Shown here: one piece after another, positions 18,729 through 26,941 of the stretch
Layout of the letters: each line of letters begins with the position of its first letter
Numbering within the stretch: the first letter of the stretch is position 1
Origin: Bacillota bacterium
GTDB lineage: Bacteria; Bacillota; GCA-003054495; Carboxydocellales; JAJZSN01
Direction: 5' to 3'
Assembly (NCBI GenBank): GCA_021849745.1
Contig: JAJZSN010000029.1
Location: forward strand, 1 to 33,043
DNA length: 33,043 nt
Notes under the pieces: generated by a model
The model's input: only the letters and a program-made list of their open reading frames with translations
Told to the model about the DNA's origin: nothing
Database searches by the model: none
Program-made: the position numbers and the translations under genes

Positions 18729-19151
18729 TTGAGTGAAAAAAATGCTGCAGTGGGAGAGGAAGTTGACTTTTTCCATCCTGATTTATTCGTAGTACCCGAA
18801 AATGGTGAGGCACCCTATCTCATGGGGTATAAATGTGAAAATTGCGGGAAAGTCTGGTTTCCTAAATTAGAGCTGTGCCCCGGATGTTGGTCAGACTTGA
18901 ATCAAATTAAACTTAGTCGTCAAGGTACATTGTACAGTTATTCAGTAATTCATATTGGACAGCCTGGAATTAAGACTCCATATGTAGTCGGCTACATTGA
19001 TTTCCCTGAAAATGTAAGAATATATGGCCAATTAGAAATTGAGCCTGACAAAGTAAAAACCGGAATACCTGTTGAAGTAATATCTGGAGTTGTCCGTACT
19101 GATAAAGTCGGCAATCCCAAAATGATCAGTTATAAATTTAAGGCTATATAA
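18729..19151 (+). CDS. bbsA: Benzoylsuccinyl-CoA thiolase Zn-finger/OB subunit
   Basis: This 140-residue DUF35-type protein has a zinc ribbon with Cys36-x2-Cys39 and Cys50-x2-Cys53 (CENCGKVWFPKLELCPGC), followed by an OB-fold (GTLYSYSVIHIGQPG, YVVGYIDFPENVRIYGQLE). In the pathway BbsA is an integral subunit of the BbsAB thiolase, which cleaves 2-benzoylsuccinyl-CoA with CoA to benzoyl-CoA and succinyl-CoA, the last step of the route. The start is TTG 18729, supported by AAAGGGG eight bases upstream. It is the first gene of bbsABCDEFGH, and bbsB follows after 27 bases. Confidence 0.92.
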   Translation: MSEKNAAVGEEVDFFHPDLFVVPENGEAPYLMGYKCENCGKVWFPKLELCPGCWSDLNQIKLSRQGTLYSYSVIHIGQPGIKTPYVVGYIDFPENVRIYGQLEIEPDKVKTGIPVEVISGVVRTDKVGNPKMISYKFKAI

Positions 19152-19178
19152 ATCAATTAAATTTAGGGGGGAAATCAA

Positions 19179-20330
19179 ATGAGAGAAGTTTACATTGTTG
19201 GAGCAGGAATGACGCCCTTTGGAAAACACTCTGACAAAGATTATTACGATTTGGGCCAGGAGGCCGTATACAAAGCTATTAAAGACGCTGGTATAGACCA
19301 TCGTCAAATTGAAGCTGGTTATGTATCGAACGTTAAGGCTGGAATGGCGCCTGGACAAAAAGTATTTAAAAAGCTAGGTATGACCGGTATGCTTATCATT
19401 AACGTTGAAAACGCATGTTCCAGTGGTCAAACAGCCCTTAATTTAGCCTATTATGCAGTCGCTACCGGACAATATGATGCAGTTATGGCTGTTGGCTGTG
19501 AATCATTGACAAGGGGAAGACAAAGCGGTGAAGCATTGGCACCTGATCAGGATGATATAGAAGGTATTCTTGGAAACGTTATGCCTGGTATCTATGCTAT
19601 GCGAGCTGTAAAGTATATGGAAATGTATGGCGCTACTGAAGAGGATCTGGCTTTGGTTGCTGTTAAAAGCCATAAGCATGCTGCGTTAAATCCATATGCT
19701 CAATACAGGAATTTGGTAACTGTTGAAGAAGTTTTAGCATCCCGGAAGGTAGCTGAACCGTTTACCCTCCAACAGTGCTGTCCAATTGCAGACGGAGCTG
19801 CTGCTGTTGTTGTTTGCAGTAAGGATAAGATGCTACAGTTGGGAGCAAAAGGTGTCCGGATTGATGCTTCTGTATTAGTTTCCGGTAAATTTAAGAATGA
19901 GCCCAGTGATATGACTATTCCGGAAATTTCCGAAAGAGCTGTAAACAAAGCTTATAAAATGGCCGGATTGGGTCCTGCTGATATTGGTATGGTTGAATGT
20001 CATGATGCCTTTACTATTGCCGAACTCTTATACTATGAGATACTCGGTTTCTGTAATAAGGGTGAAGGTGTTCAATATTTACGGAGTGGAGCAGCCGAAT
20101 TAGGTCCAAATGCTAAAGCTGTTTTCAGTGTACGGGGTGGACTTCTGTGTATGGGTCATCCTCTCGGTGCTACCGGTGTCGCCCAAGCCGTTGAGGCTAC
20201 CTGGCAACTACGCGGTCAAGCAGGTGACAGGCAGATCCCAGGATTAAAAGCTGCACTTTGTCATATTACCGGTGGTGGCGTGTCCGGTATGGATAATGCT
20301 GCTTGCGGCTGCCATATCTTCACAGTTTAG
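19179..20330 (+). CDS. bbsB: Benzoylsuccinyl-CoA thiolase catalytic subunit
   Basis: This 383-residue protein belongs to the SCP2-type thiolase family. The nucleophile is Cys80 in ENACSSGQTAL. Conserved histidines appear in VECHDAFTIAE and CMGHPLGATG, and the C-terminal GGGVSGMDNAACG carries the glycine-rich loop. Together with BbsA it forms the thiolase that splits 2-benzoylsuccinyl-CoA into benzoyl-CoA and succinyl-CoA; the latter refuels the CoA transferase BbsEF. Such zinc-ribbon/thiolase pairs are always neighbours, as here. TTTAGGGGGG ahead of ATG 19179 is the ribosome site. Confidence 0.93.
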   Translation: MREVYIVGAGMTPFGKHSDKDYYDLGQEAVYKAIKDAGIDHRQIEAGYVSNVKAGMAPGQKVFKKLGMTGMLIINVENACSSGQTALNLAYYAVATGQYDAVMAVGCESLTRGRQSGEALAPDQDDIEGILGNVMPGIYAMRAVKYMEMYGATEEDLALVAVKSHKHAALNPYAQYRNLVTVEEVLASRKVAEPFTLQQCCPIADGAAAVVVCSKDKMLQLGAKGVRIDASVLVSGKFKNEPSDMTIPEISERAVNKAYKMAGLGPADIGMVECHDAFTIAELLYYEILGFCNKGEGVQYLRSGAAELGPNAKAVFSVRGGLLCMGHPLGATGVAQAVEATWQLRGQAGDRQIPGLKAALCHITGGGVSGMDNAACGCHIFTV

Positions 20331-20355
20331 AATATCGTGAAAGGGGCACTGGTGT

Positions 20356-21111
20356 ATGAATATTAAAGACAGAGTTGCATTAATTACCGGTTCAGGTAGT
20401 GGAATCGGTGAAGGAATGGCTAAAATATTTGCTCAAAACGGAGCGAAAGTTATAGTTTGTGATGTTAACACTGAACATGCCAACCGGGTTAAGGACGAAA
20501 TTGTTAATGCCGGTGGTCAGGCAATAGCGGTATCTTGCGACATTTCTAAAAAGGTGCAGGTTGATGAAATGTTCAAACAAATAGTCGATTCTTTTGGCAG
20601 AATTGACATTTTAGTAAACAATGCAGGTATTGCTAAAGACCGCGGAATTATGAAAATGACTGAGGAAGACTGGGACGCTGTAATTAATGTTAATCTTAAA
20701 GGAACCTTTTTATGCTGTCAGTCGGCTATCAAATATATGAGGGAACAAAAATACGGCAGGATCATTAATATAGCATCACGTGCTTGGCTCGGATGGCCTG
20801 GCCAGACCAACTATGCAGCCTCTAAGGGTGGAATAGTAAGTTTAACCAGAAGTTTAGCTCTTGAACTAGCTAAATATGGTATAACTGTTAACTGTATAGC
20901 ACCCGGAATAATTGAAACTCCTCTCTTTAAGACACTTCCTGAAGATGCAGTAACAAATTTAATGAAAGTTCAGCCAACTGGGACAATTGGAAAACCCGAC
21001 GATATTGCTTATGGCGCTCAATTTTTTGCTGCTGATGAAACAAATTATGTTACAGGTCAACTTGTTTTCATCTGTGGCGGTAAGAGTGTACTAAGTTCAC
21101 TTTCAGTATAA
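20356..21111 (+). CDS. bbsC: SDR subunit of 2-(hydroxybenzyl)succinyl-CoA dehydrogenase, BbsC
   Basis: This 251-residue short-chain dehydrogenase is assigned to BbsC by its place in bbsABCD. The cofactor motif TGSGSGIG (11-18), Asp36 at the end of the second strand (NAD preference), NNAG, and Ser141/Tyr153/Lys157 (TNYAASK) are all present. It is about 62 percent identical to the next gene product over 250 aligned positions (155 matches by my hand count). In Thauera, BbsC is described as a pseudoenzyme lacking these motifs, so this copy looks unusually intact. One caveat is that residue 140 is Ala here and Ser in BbsD, and the Ser-Tyr spacing is 12 rather than the 13 of FabG, so which Ser is catalytic is uncertain. 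Confidence 0.88.
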   Translation: MNIKDRVALITGSGSGIGEGMAKIFAQNGAKVIVCDVNTEHANRVKDEIVNAGGQAIAVSCDISKKVQVDEMFKQIVDSFGRIDILVNNAGIAKDRGIMKMTEEDWDAVINVNLKGTFLCCQSAIKYMREQKYGRIINIASRAWLGWPGQTNYAASKGGIVSLTRSLALELAKYGITVNCIAPGIIETPLFKTLPEDAVTNLMKVQPTGTIGKPDDIAYGAQFFAADETNYVTGQLVFICGGKSVLSSLSV

Positions 21112-21145
21112 TTCATACACACAAGAGAAAGGAGGACTATAAACC

Positions 21146-21898
21146 ATGAAATTTGAGAATCGGGTTGCCATAATTACAGGTTCCGGTAGTGGAATTGGTG
21201 AGGGTGTTGCTAAAAGGCTTAGCCAACTCGGTGTAAAAGTGGTAGTTAACGACGTTGAAACGGAAAAAGTAAACCGCGTCGTTGAAGAGATTAAGGCTAG
21301 CGGCGGTGACGCAATAGGTATTGCTGCGGATATTACTAAAATGGATTCCGTAAGAAATATGTTTGAGGAAATTATAAATAAATACGGCAAAATTGATATT
21401 CTGATCAATAATGCTGGGATTGCCCGTGATAAATCCATGAAGAAATTAACTGAAGAAGATTGGGATGCAGTCCTTAATGTTAACTTAAAAGCCCAATTCT
21501 TATGCTGTAAAGTAGCATTGGAGTATATGCAGGAACAGAAATATGGCAGAATTGTCAATATCTCTTCGAGGGCTTGGTTAGGATGGCCTGGTCAAGCTAA
21601 TTATTCAGCGTCTAAGGGTGGGGTAGTAAGTTTAACAAGGACACTGGCTCTGGAAGTTGGCAGAAAGGGTATTACAGTGAACTGCATTGCCCCAGGTATT
21701 ATTGAGACTCCTTTGTGGAGCACTCTGCCTGATAATGTTCGGGAAAGGCTCCTTGAATCACAGCCGACCGGTAAGATAGGTCAACCTGATGATATCGCCA
21801 ATACCGTAGCTTTCTTTGCGGGTGACCAAGCCGGATATATTACCGGGCAGACCATCTTTGTTTGTGGCGGCAAAAGTTTATTTGCAAAAATGGGTTAA
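21146..21898 (+). CDS. bbsD: 2-(hydroxybenzyl)succinyl-CoA dehydrogenase, BbsD
   Basis: This 250-residue SDR enzyme oxidises 2-(alpha-hydroxybenzyl)succinyl-CoA to 2-benzoylsuccinyl-CoA with NAD. Motifs are TGSGSGIG (11-18), Asp36, NNAG, Ser140-Ser141, Tyr153 and Lys157 in NYSASK. It should form a heterotetramer with BbsC, on the Thauera model in which BbsD is the active subunit. AAAGGAGG precedes ATG 21146. Its stop codon lies within a terminator-like hairpin (21886-21912), which may reduce read-through into bbsEFGH. Confidence 0.92.
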   Translation: MKFENRVAIITGSGSGIGEGVAKRLSQLGVKVVVNDVETEKVNRVVEEIKASGGDAIGIAADITKMDSVRNMFEEIINKYGKIDILINNAGIARDKSMKKLTEEDWDAVLNVNLKAQFLCCKVALEYMQEQKYGRIVNISSRAWLGWPGQANYSASKGGVVSLTRTLALEVGRKGITVNCIAPGIIETPLWSTLPDNVRERLLESQPTGKIGQPDDIANTVAFFAGDQAGYITGQTIFVCGGKSLFAKMG

Positions 21899-21912
21899 TA
21901 TAACCCATTTTT
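21886..21912 (+). terminator. Terminator-like hairpin within the bbs operon
   Basis: AAAAATGGGTT (21886-21896) and AACCCATTTTT (21902-21912) form a perfect 11-bp stem with a five-base loop, ending in five T. It overlaps the bbsD stop and lies 28 bases before bbsE. Only three G-C pairs, so termination would be partial. Confidence 0.6.
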
Positions 21913-21939
21913 GTAGCCTTAAGAAGGGAGTAGACTGGC

Positions 21940-23184
21940 ATGGTTGTTGACCCGAATGGCAAAAACTTCTTTGCAAATGTCCGGATTCTCGAACTTGCCG
22001 GTGAACTTGGGGGCTACACCGGGAAATTGTTTGCGAATTTGGGAGCCGATGTTATTAGAATAGAATTACCGGATGGAGACCCGACCAGACATGAAAGACC
22101 TTTCATAGAGGGTGCACCTGATAAAGAAAAGAGTATTCGCTATCAGTATTTAAATACTAATAAAAGGGGAGTAGTTCTTGATTTAACTAAGCCCGAAGGA
22201 AAAGATATCTTTTATAAACTGGTTAAGACGGCTGATTGTTTAATTGAAGGTTTTGCCCCCGGATATATGGACAGCTTAGGCTTGGGTTATGAACAGCTAA
22301 ACGAATTTAATCCAAAACTGGTATATACAGCTATCACACCTTACGGGCAAAATGGCCCATATAAGGATTATCCATATTCAGACTTAATTAGTATGGCCAT
22401 GGGCGGATTTTTGTTCCTTGCCGGAAATGGCGATAACAAACCATGCCTGGCCCCGGATAAACAATCCTACTTTATGGCGGATCTTTATGCTGCCTACGGG
22501 GGCATAGTGGCTATGTACCACGCTGATAATACCGGCGAAGGTCAATTTGTCGATGTTTCCGTACAGGAAAGTGTAGCTACGGCCCTGGAAAATGCTATTC
22601 AGACTTTTGACCTGGAAGGAAAAATCCGCCGGGCTTTTGGGGCGGTGGAAGCTGGCACCGGCACTTACCTTTGCCAGGATGGGTATGTTTATATGATGGC
22701 CGCCATGGGAACCAACAGTTACCTCTGGGACCCGGTAGTAAAATGGCTGATCGAAGAGAAGATACCTGATGCCGAGCTATTATCCGGTAAGGAGTGGCTT
22801 GACCCAAATTTCCGTAGAATCGAACAAAACAAAGCAACCTTCAAACGAATCTTTGAACATTTCTCTAAACAGCATACCAAAAATTATCTATATGTAGAGG
22901 GCCAAAAGCGCAAGGCCGTAATTTACCCGGTTAACTCCGCTAAAGATGTATTGGAGAATGAACAGTTACTTTCCCGTGAATTCTTTAAAAAATTAGCTGT
23001 TGAGCATTTAGGTAAAACAGTTACCTATCCGGGGAGTCCCTTCCGTCTTGAGAAGATGCCCTGGGCATTAAAGCAGTCGGCCCCTGTTTTTGGTCAGGAC
23101 ACAGAGCGAATCTTAGCAGAATGCAAGTATTCTGATTCGCAAATCAAATCACTGGCGGAACGAGGTGTAATTTATGTCAAATAA
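21940..23184 (+). CDS. bbsE: Succinyl-CoA:(R)-benzylsuccinate CoA-transferase subunit E
   Basis: This 414-residue family III (CaiB/BaiF) CoA-transferase subunit, with BbsF, moves CoA from succinyl-CoA to benzylsuccinate, giving benzylsuccinyl-CoA. Family features are GGYTGKLFANLGADVIRIE at the N-terminus, LNTNKRGVVLDL, and Asp181 in MADLYAAYGG at the position of the catalytic Asp of family III enzymes. The TGEGQFVDVSVQES block follows. AAGAAGGGAG precedes ATG 21940. The gene overlaps bbsF by 11 bp, consistent with translational coupling of equal subunits. Confidence 0.92.
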   Translation: MVVDPNGKNFFANVRILELAGELGGYTGKLFANLGADVIRIELPDGDPTRHERPFIEGAPDKEKSIRYQYLNTNKRGVVLDLTKPEGKDIFYKLVKTADCLIEGFAPGYMDSLGLGYEQLNEFNPKLVYTAITPYGQNGPYKDYPYSDLISMAMGGFLFLAGNGDNKPCLAPDKQSYFMADLYAAYGGIVAMYHADNTGEGQFVDVSVQESVATALENAIQTFDLEGKIRRAFGAVEAGTGTYLCQDGYVYMMAAMGTNSYLWDPVVKWLIEEKIPDAELLSGKEWLDPNFRRIEQNKATFKRIFEHFSKQHTKNYLYVEGQKRKAVIYPVNSAKDVLENEQLLSREFFKKLAVEHLGKTVTYPGSPFRLEKMPWALKQSAPVFGQDTERILAECKYSDSQIKSLAERGVIYVK

Positions 23185-24394
23185 ATTACCTTTACAGGGG
23201 ATTAGGATTACTGATTTTTCATGGGTTGGCGCAGGGCCGACTACAACCCGAACATTAGCTGAATACGGGGCCGAGGTAATTAAAATCGAATCCAGCAAAA
23301 GGCCGGAGATTCTTCGTTTGACAGGTCCCTTTAGAGATGCTATTCCCGGAGTTAACCGCAGCGGCTATTTTAGCAATCGTAATCCAAATAAAAAGTCATT
23401 GGATCTTAATATGAAGCATCCCAAAGCTAGGGATCTAGTAGTAGATTTAATTAAGAAAAGTGACATTATCATTAATAACTTCACCCTGGGCGTAATGGAA
23501 AAGTGGGATTTAGGTTACGAAGATGTTAAAAAAATTAACCCGCAGATAATATATGTAACCATGCCGTCCCAGGGTTCTACCGGGCCTCACGCTGATTATA
23601 TGGGTTTCGGAGGAACGATGAGTGCCTTGGTTGGAATCAACTACTTAAGTGGTTTTCCAGAGGGTGAACCTTTTGGAACCGGTACCAATTACCCGGATCA
23701 CGTGCCCAACCCGGCGCACACCGCTTTCGGAATCATGGCTGCATTATGGTATCGCAAAAAAACAGGTGAAGGCCAATACCTTGAGATTGCCCAAACCGAA
23801 ACTTCATTAAACTTCTTGCCCACCGCGGTAATGAATTATAGTCTAAACGACGAAATCTTGGAACGGATAGGTAACCGGAATTTAAATGCAGCTCCCCACG
23901 GGGTTTATACTACCCTAGGGAATAGCCGTTGGATTGCTATTGCCGCCTTTACCGAGCAGGAATGGACTGGAATAAAGCAGGTAATGGGATTTCCGGCCTG
24001 GGCCGATGCGGATAAATTTGCAACACTGGACCATCGGTTAAAAAACCAGGACGAATTGGACGCAAGTATCGAAGAGTGGACCAAGGGTCATGATGGGTAT
24101 CAGTTAATGAATAAACTAGTTCAGGCCGGTGTCCGAGCTGGTGTAGTCCAAAACCCCAAGGATCTATTGGAAGATCCCAATCTAATAGCCAGAAACTTTT
24201 ATAAGTATCTGGATCATCCTGAAATGCGACGTCATGTTTATAATATTACACCTTGTCACCTTTCCAAGACACCTGGTCAACTTACCTCCCCGGCACCGTT
24301 GATCGGAGAACATACCGATGAAGTATTACGCGAAGTATTAGGGCTAAGTGAAAAAGAAATACAAGTTTTAAAGGCCCAGGATGTTGTAGGTTAG
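23174..24394 (+). CDS. bbsF: Succinyl-CoA:(R)-benzylsuccinate CoA-transferase subunit F
   Basis: This 406-residue family III CoA-transferase is the partner of BbsE. The N-terminus IRITDFSWVGAGPTTTRTLAE, the SNRNPNKKSLDLNMKHP block and Asp175 in YPDHVPNPAH are in family positions, so both subunits keep a candidate catalytic Asp. The TGEGQYLEIAQTE segment and a C-terminal PLIGEHTDEVLRE are typical. It starts within the end of bbsE at ATG 23174. The two subunits are clearly divergent paralogues. Confidence 0.92.
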   Translation: MSNKLPLQGIRITDFSWVGAGPTTTRTLAEYGAEVIKIESSKRPEILRLTGPFRDAIPGVNRSGYFSNRNPNKKSLDLNMKHPKARDLVVDLIKKSDIIINNFTLGVMEKWDLGYEDVKKINPQIIYVTMPSQGSTGPHADYMGFGGTMSALVGINYLSGFPEGEPFGTGTNYPDHVPNPAHTAFGIMAALWYRKKTGEGQYLEIAQTETSLNFLPTAVMNYSLNDEILERIGNRNLNAAPHGVYTTLGNSRWIAIAAFTEQEWTGIKQVMGFPAWADADKFATLDHRLKNQDELDASIEEWTKGHDGYQLMNKLVQAGVRAGVVQNPKDLLEDPNLIARNFYKYLDHPEMRRHVYNITPCHLSKTPGQLTSPAPLIGEHTDEVLREVLGLSEKEIQVLKAQDVVG

Positions 24395-24413
24395 AAAGAA
24401 AGGAGTTGTAAAT

Positions 24414-25619
24414 ATGGATTTTTCACTACCGGAAGAGTATGTAGAATTAAAAAAAATGGTGAGAAGGTTTACCGAAAATGAAATCATGCCCTTGGAAAAT
24501 AAGGTTATTGAAAGAGAAGCATCTCGGGGTTTTAAGGATGATCCGGTACTATTGCCGGAAGAAGAGGCGGTTCTGAAGCAAAAGACCAAAGATTTGGGCC
24601 TTTGGGGAATTGAGGTACCTGAGGAGTTTGGCGGTCAGGGATTAGGGGCTTTAGCCAAGATCGTTGTATTAGAAGAATTAAAAAGATCAATAGTTCCGTT
24701 TACATTACCTCCGGATGCTCCAAACCTCAACTTTTTGCAGGAATGCTGTAATAAAGAACAATACGAAAAATATCTGCTTCCCTATGCTAAAGGGGATATA
24801 AGTTCCTGTTTAGCTATGACCGAACCTAATGCAGGCTCTGATGCAGCAGCAATTCAGACTAAAGCCGAATTTAAGAATGGTAAATGGGTAATTAACGGTA
24901 CAAAGATGTTTATCAGTTTTGCACCTAAAGTAGATTTCTTTATTGTAACAACAGTAACAGATAGGGAAAAAGGTAAAAAAGGCGGATTTACCGCATTTTT
25001 ACTTGATAAAGGGACACCCGGATTACGCGTTGCTAAAAATGTTAACACCATTGGAGAAATGCTGGCCTATGAAATAGTGCTTGAAGATGTAACGGTTGGT
25101 CCGGAACAGGTATTAGGTGAAGTGGGTAATGCTTTCATTCCGCTGCAAAATAGGTTTGGGGTTCGCCGTTTAGAAATTGCTGCTTGGTGTTGCGGTTTTT
25201 CAGATCGCTTAATCAAAATGATGATCGACCAGGCTAATATCAGGAAAACCTTTGGTAAACCCCTGGCTGATCGTCAATCAGTCCAATGGTGGATAGCTGA
25301 TTCGACTATGGAACTTCATGCTTGCCGGTTAATGTTATACCATGCAGCTTGGAAGGTTGACCAGGGCATCAAAGATGTACGGATGGAAGCAGCAATGTTG
25401 AAAGTCTATGCAACTGAGATGCTAACTAAAATTGCTGACAGGGCAATTCAGGTGCACGGTGGATACGGTTTGTCCAAAGAAATGCCTATCGAATTTATTT
25501 ATCGCCTGGCTAGGATAACCAGGATTATCGAAGGACCTTCAGAGATTCATAGATGGGTAATTGCCAGGGAAGGTCTCAAAAATGAAAAACCATACAATAC
25601 CTTTGGAATTAACTTTTAA
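24414..25619 (+). CDS. bbsG: (R)-benzylsuccinyl-CoA dehydrogenase
   Basis: This 401-residue FAD-dependent acyl-CoA dehydrogenase oxidises (R)-benzylsuccinyl-CoA to (E)-benzylidenesuccinyl-CoA and passes electrons to an electron-transfer flavoprotein, which is not encoded here. The FAD/substrate motif CLAMTEPNAGSDAA is present. The base is Glu373 in RIIEGPSEIHRW, the medium-chain type position. IQVHGGYGLSKEMPIE is the usual C-terminal signature. GAAAGGAG precedes ATG 24414. It follows bbsF by 19 bases in the standard order. Confidence 0.93.
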   Translation: MDFSLPEEYVELKKMVRRFTENEIMPLENKVIEREASRGFKDDPVLLPEEEAVLKQKTKDLGLWGIEVPEEFGGQGLGALAKIVVLEELKRSIVPFTLPPDAPNLNFLQECCNKEQYEKYLLPYAKGDISSCLAMTEPNAGSDAAAIQTKAEFKNGKWVINGTKMFISFAPKVDFFIVTTVTDREKGKKGGFTAFLLDKGTPGLRVAKNVNTIGEMLAYEIVLEDVTVGPEQVLGEVGNAFIPLQNRFGVRRLEIAAWCCGFSDRLIKMMIDQANIRKTFGKPLADRQSVQWWIADSTMELHACRLMLYHAAWKVDQGIKDVRMEAAMLKVYATEMLTKIADRAIQVHGGYGLSKEMPIEFIYRLARITRIIEGPSEIHRWVIAREGLKNEKPYNTFGINF

Positions 25620-25655
25620 CTTAAATATAACCTTATTTTTGAAAGGAGAATTAAC

Positions 25656-26423
25656 ATGAGTGTACTTTTTAATAAAGAGGGGCATGTAGCTTATGTTACC
25701 TTAAATAGACCGGATGCTTTAAATGCACTAGATCCTGACTCCTGGAAAGAACTACATGAAATTTTGAGAAACATTAAAGAGGATCCTGATATTCGCGTTA
25801 CTGTTTTAACTGGTGCCGGTGAGAAATCCTTTTGTACCGGATCTGATTTAAAAAAGACTATGCCGCCAAAAGATTGTTTTGCCTCTTCTTATTTTGATTC
25901 TGATAACTTACTGGCACCAATGGAGATGTGGAAACCAATCATTGCGGCAATCAATGGCTACTGTATTGGTGGAGGTCTGGAAATGGCCTTAGCATGCGAT
26001 ATTCGCATTGCATCCAGCAAGGCATCATTTGCCTTATCCGAAGTTAAAGTGGGTAGTTTGCCAGGATTAGGTGGAACCCAGCGTTTAGTACGTGCTATTC
26101 CTAAGGCTTATGCTATGAAGATGTTGTTAACTGCGGAACGGATTGATGCCCAGGAAGCTCTCCGCATCGGATTAGTCAGTGACGTTGTTGCTCCTGAAGA
26201 ATTATTGGAGACTGCGAAAAAAATGGCAGAAAAGATCGCAAGTAATGCTCCTCTGTCTGTAAAAGCTGCTAAACAAGCTGTTGTAGTAGGCACTGACCTT
26301 CCGATTAAGCAAGGATCGATGTTTGAAGGATTGTTATGGGGTATACTGCGAGATACTGAAGATAGAATTGAGGGTCGAGTTGCATTTGCTGAAAAAAGGT
26401 CTCCCGAATATAAAGGAAAATAA
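25656..26423 (+). CDS. bbsH: (E)-benzylidenesuccinyl-CoA hydratase
   Basis: This 255-residue crotonase-family hydratase adds water to benzylidenesuccinyl-CoA (phenylitaconyl-CoA). The two catalytic glutamates are Glu109 (GGGLEMA) and Glu129 (LSEVKVG), 20 residues apart as in rat enoyl-CoA hydratase. The oxyanion-hole segments TGSDLK and YCIGGGLE are present. GAAAGGAG precedes ATG 25656. It is the last gene of the operon, followed by a strong terminator. Confidence 0.93.
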   Translation: MSVLFNKEGHVAYVTLNRPDALNALDPDSWKELHEILRNIKEDPDIRVTVLTGAGEKSFCTGSDLKKTMPPKDCFASSYFDSDNLLAPMEMWKPIIAAINGYCIGGGLEMALACDIRIASSKASFALSEVKVGSLPGLGGTQRLVRAIPKAYAMKMLLTAERIDAQEALRIGLVSDVVAPEELLETAKKMAEKIASNAPLSVKAAKQAVVVGTDLPIKQGSMFEGLLWGILRDTEDRIEGRVAFAEKRSPEYKGK

Positions 26424-26441
26424 AATTTTAAGACTTATTTT

Positions 26442-26482
26442 AAAACCTCGTCTTAACCTCGTAAAGTTAAGGCGGGGTTTTT
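26442..26482 (+). terminator. Terminator of the bbs operon
   Basis: AAAACCTCGTCTTAAC (26442-26457) pairs with GTTAAGGCGGGGTTTT (26465-26480), ending in a T-run. It separates the catabolic locus from the purine genes. Confidence 0.88.
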
Positions 26483-26531
26483 AGTCAGAAATTGACGTTT
26501 AAATTAGAGAGGCTGTTTATCTACATTTTTC

Positions 26532-26560
26532 TTGAAAACCAGACATAATTATGGTAAATT
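26532..26560 (+). promoter_or_regulatory. Probable sigma-A promoter of the purine transport operon
   Basis: TTGAAA (26532-26537) and TAAATT (26555-26560) are separated by 17 bases, placing the start near 26567, just before the riboswitch aptamer. Confidence 0.5.
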
Positions 26561-26584
26561 TATGTTAATGAGAACAATTTCATA

Positions 26585-26655
26585 GACTCGTATAATATTG
26601 AGGATATGGCTCAAAAGTTTCTACCGGGCGACCGTAAATTGCCTGACTACGAGTG
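26585..26655 (+). promoter_or_regulatory. Guanine-class purine riboswitch aptamer
   Basis: P1 arms ACTCGTA (26586-26592) and TACGAGT (26648-26654) enclose the conserved core: TATAAT, GGATATGG, the AGTTTCTACCGGGC block, ACCGTAAAT and TGACTACGAGT. The C in GACTAC corresponds to C74 of the Bacillus xpt aptamer, which specifies guanine or hypoxanthine over adenine. It controls the nup-like transporter and probably xpt. Confidence 0.95.
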
Positions 26656-26780
26656 AAACGATACTAGGCAATAACTCTGTTTTTTCAGGGTTCTTAGGAC
26701 AATACTAGCGAAAACACTCAGGATGCTAGGTTTCACTCAGACAAGGATGAAGCCTTATTTGTCTGAGTTTTTTGTTTTTG
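26651..26780 (+). terminator. Riboswitch expression platform: antiterminator and terminator
   Basis: ACTCAGAC (26735-26742) and GTCTGAGT (26761-26768) form the terminator stem, extended by AAGG/CCTT and followed by TTTTTTGTTTTTG. GAGTGAAAC (26651-26659), which overlaps the 3' arm of P1, is perfectly complementary to GTTTCACTC (26730-26738), which overlaps the terminator's 5' arm. Guanine binding should lock P1, free the terminator and switch the operon off. Confidence 0.85.
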
Positions 26781-26941
26781 TATGTCCTTTTATTTATTTT
26801 GCCTTCCGAGGAAGTAAGGCTGGTTTTTCTTATACCAAGAGAAACGACCTTAAATTTTTGTGCGTTTCACAGAAGGGGGAATGTAGAAACTAGTGAGTCT
26901 ATTTTTTTTTGAAACCAAAAAAAGGAGGAGGAAATGACAGA

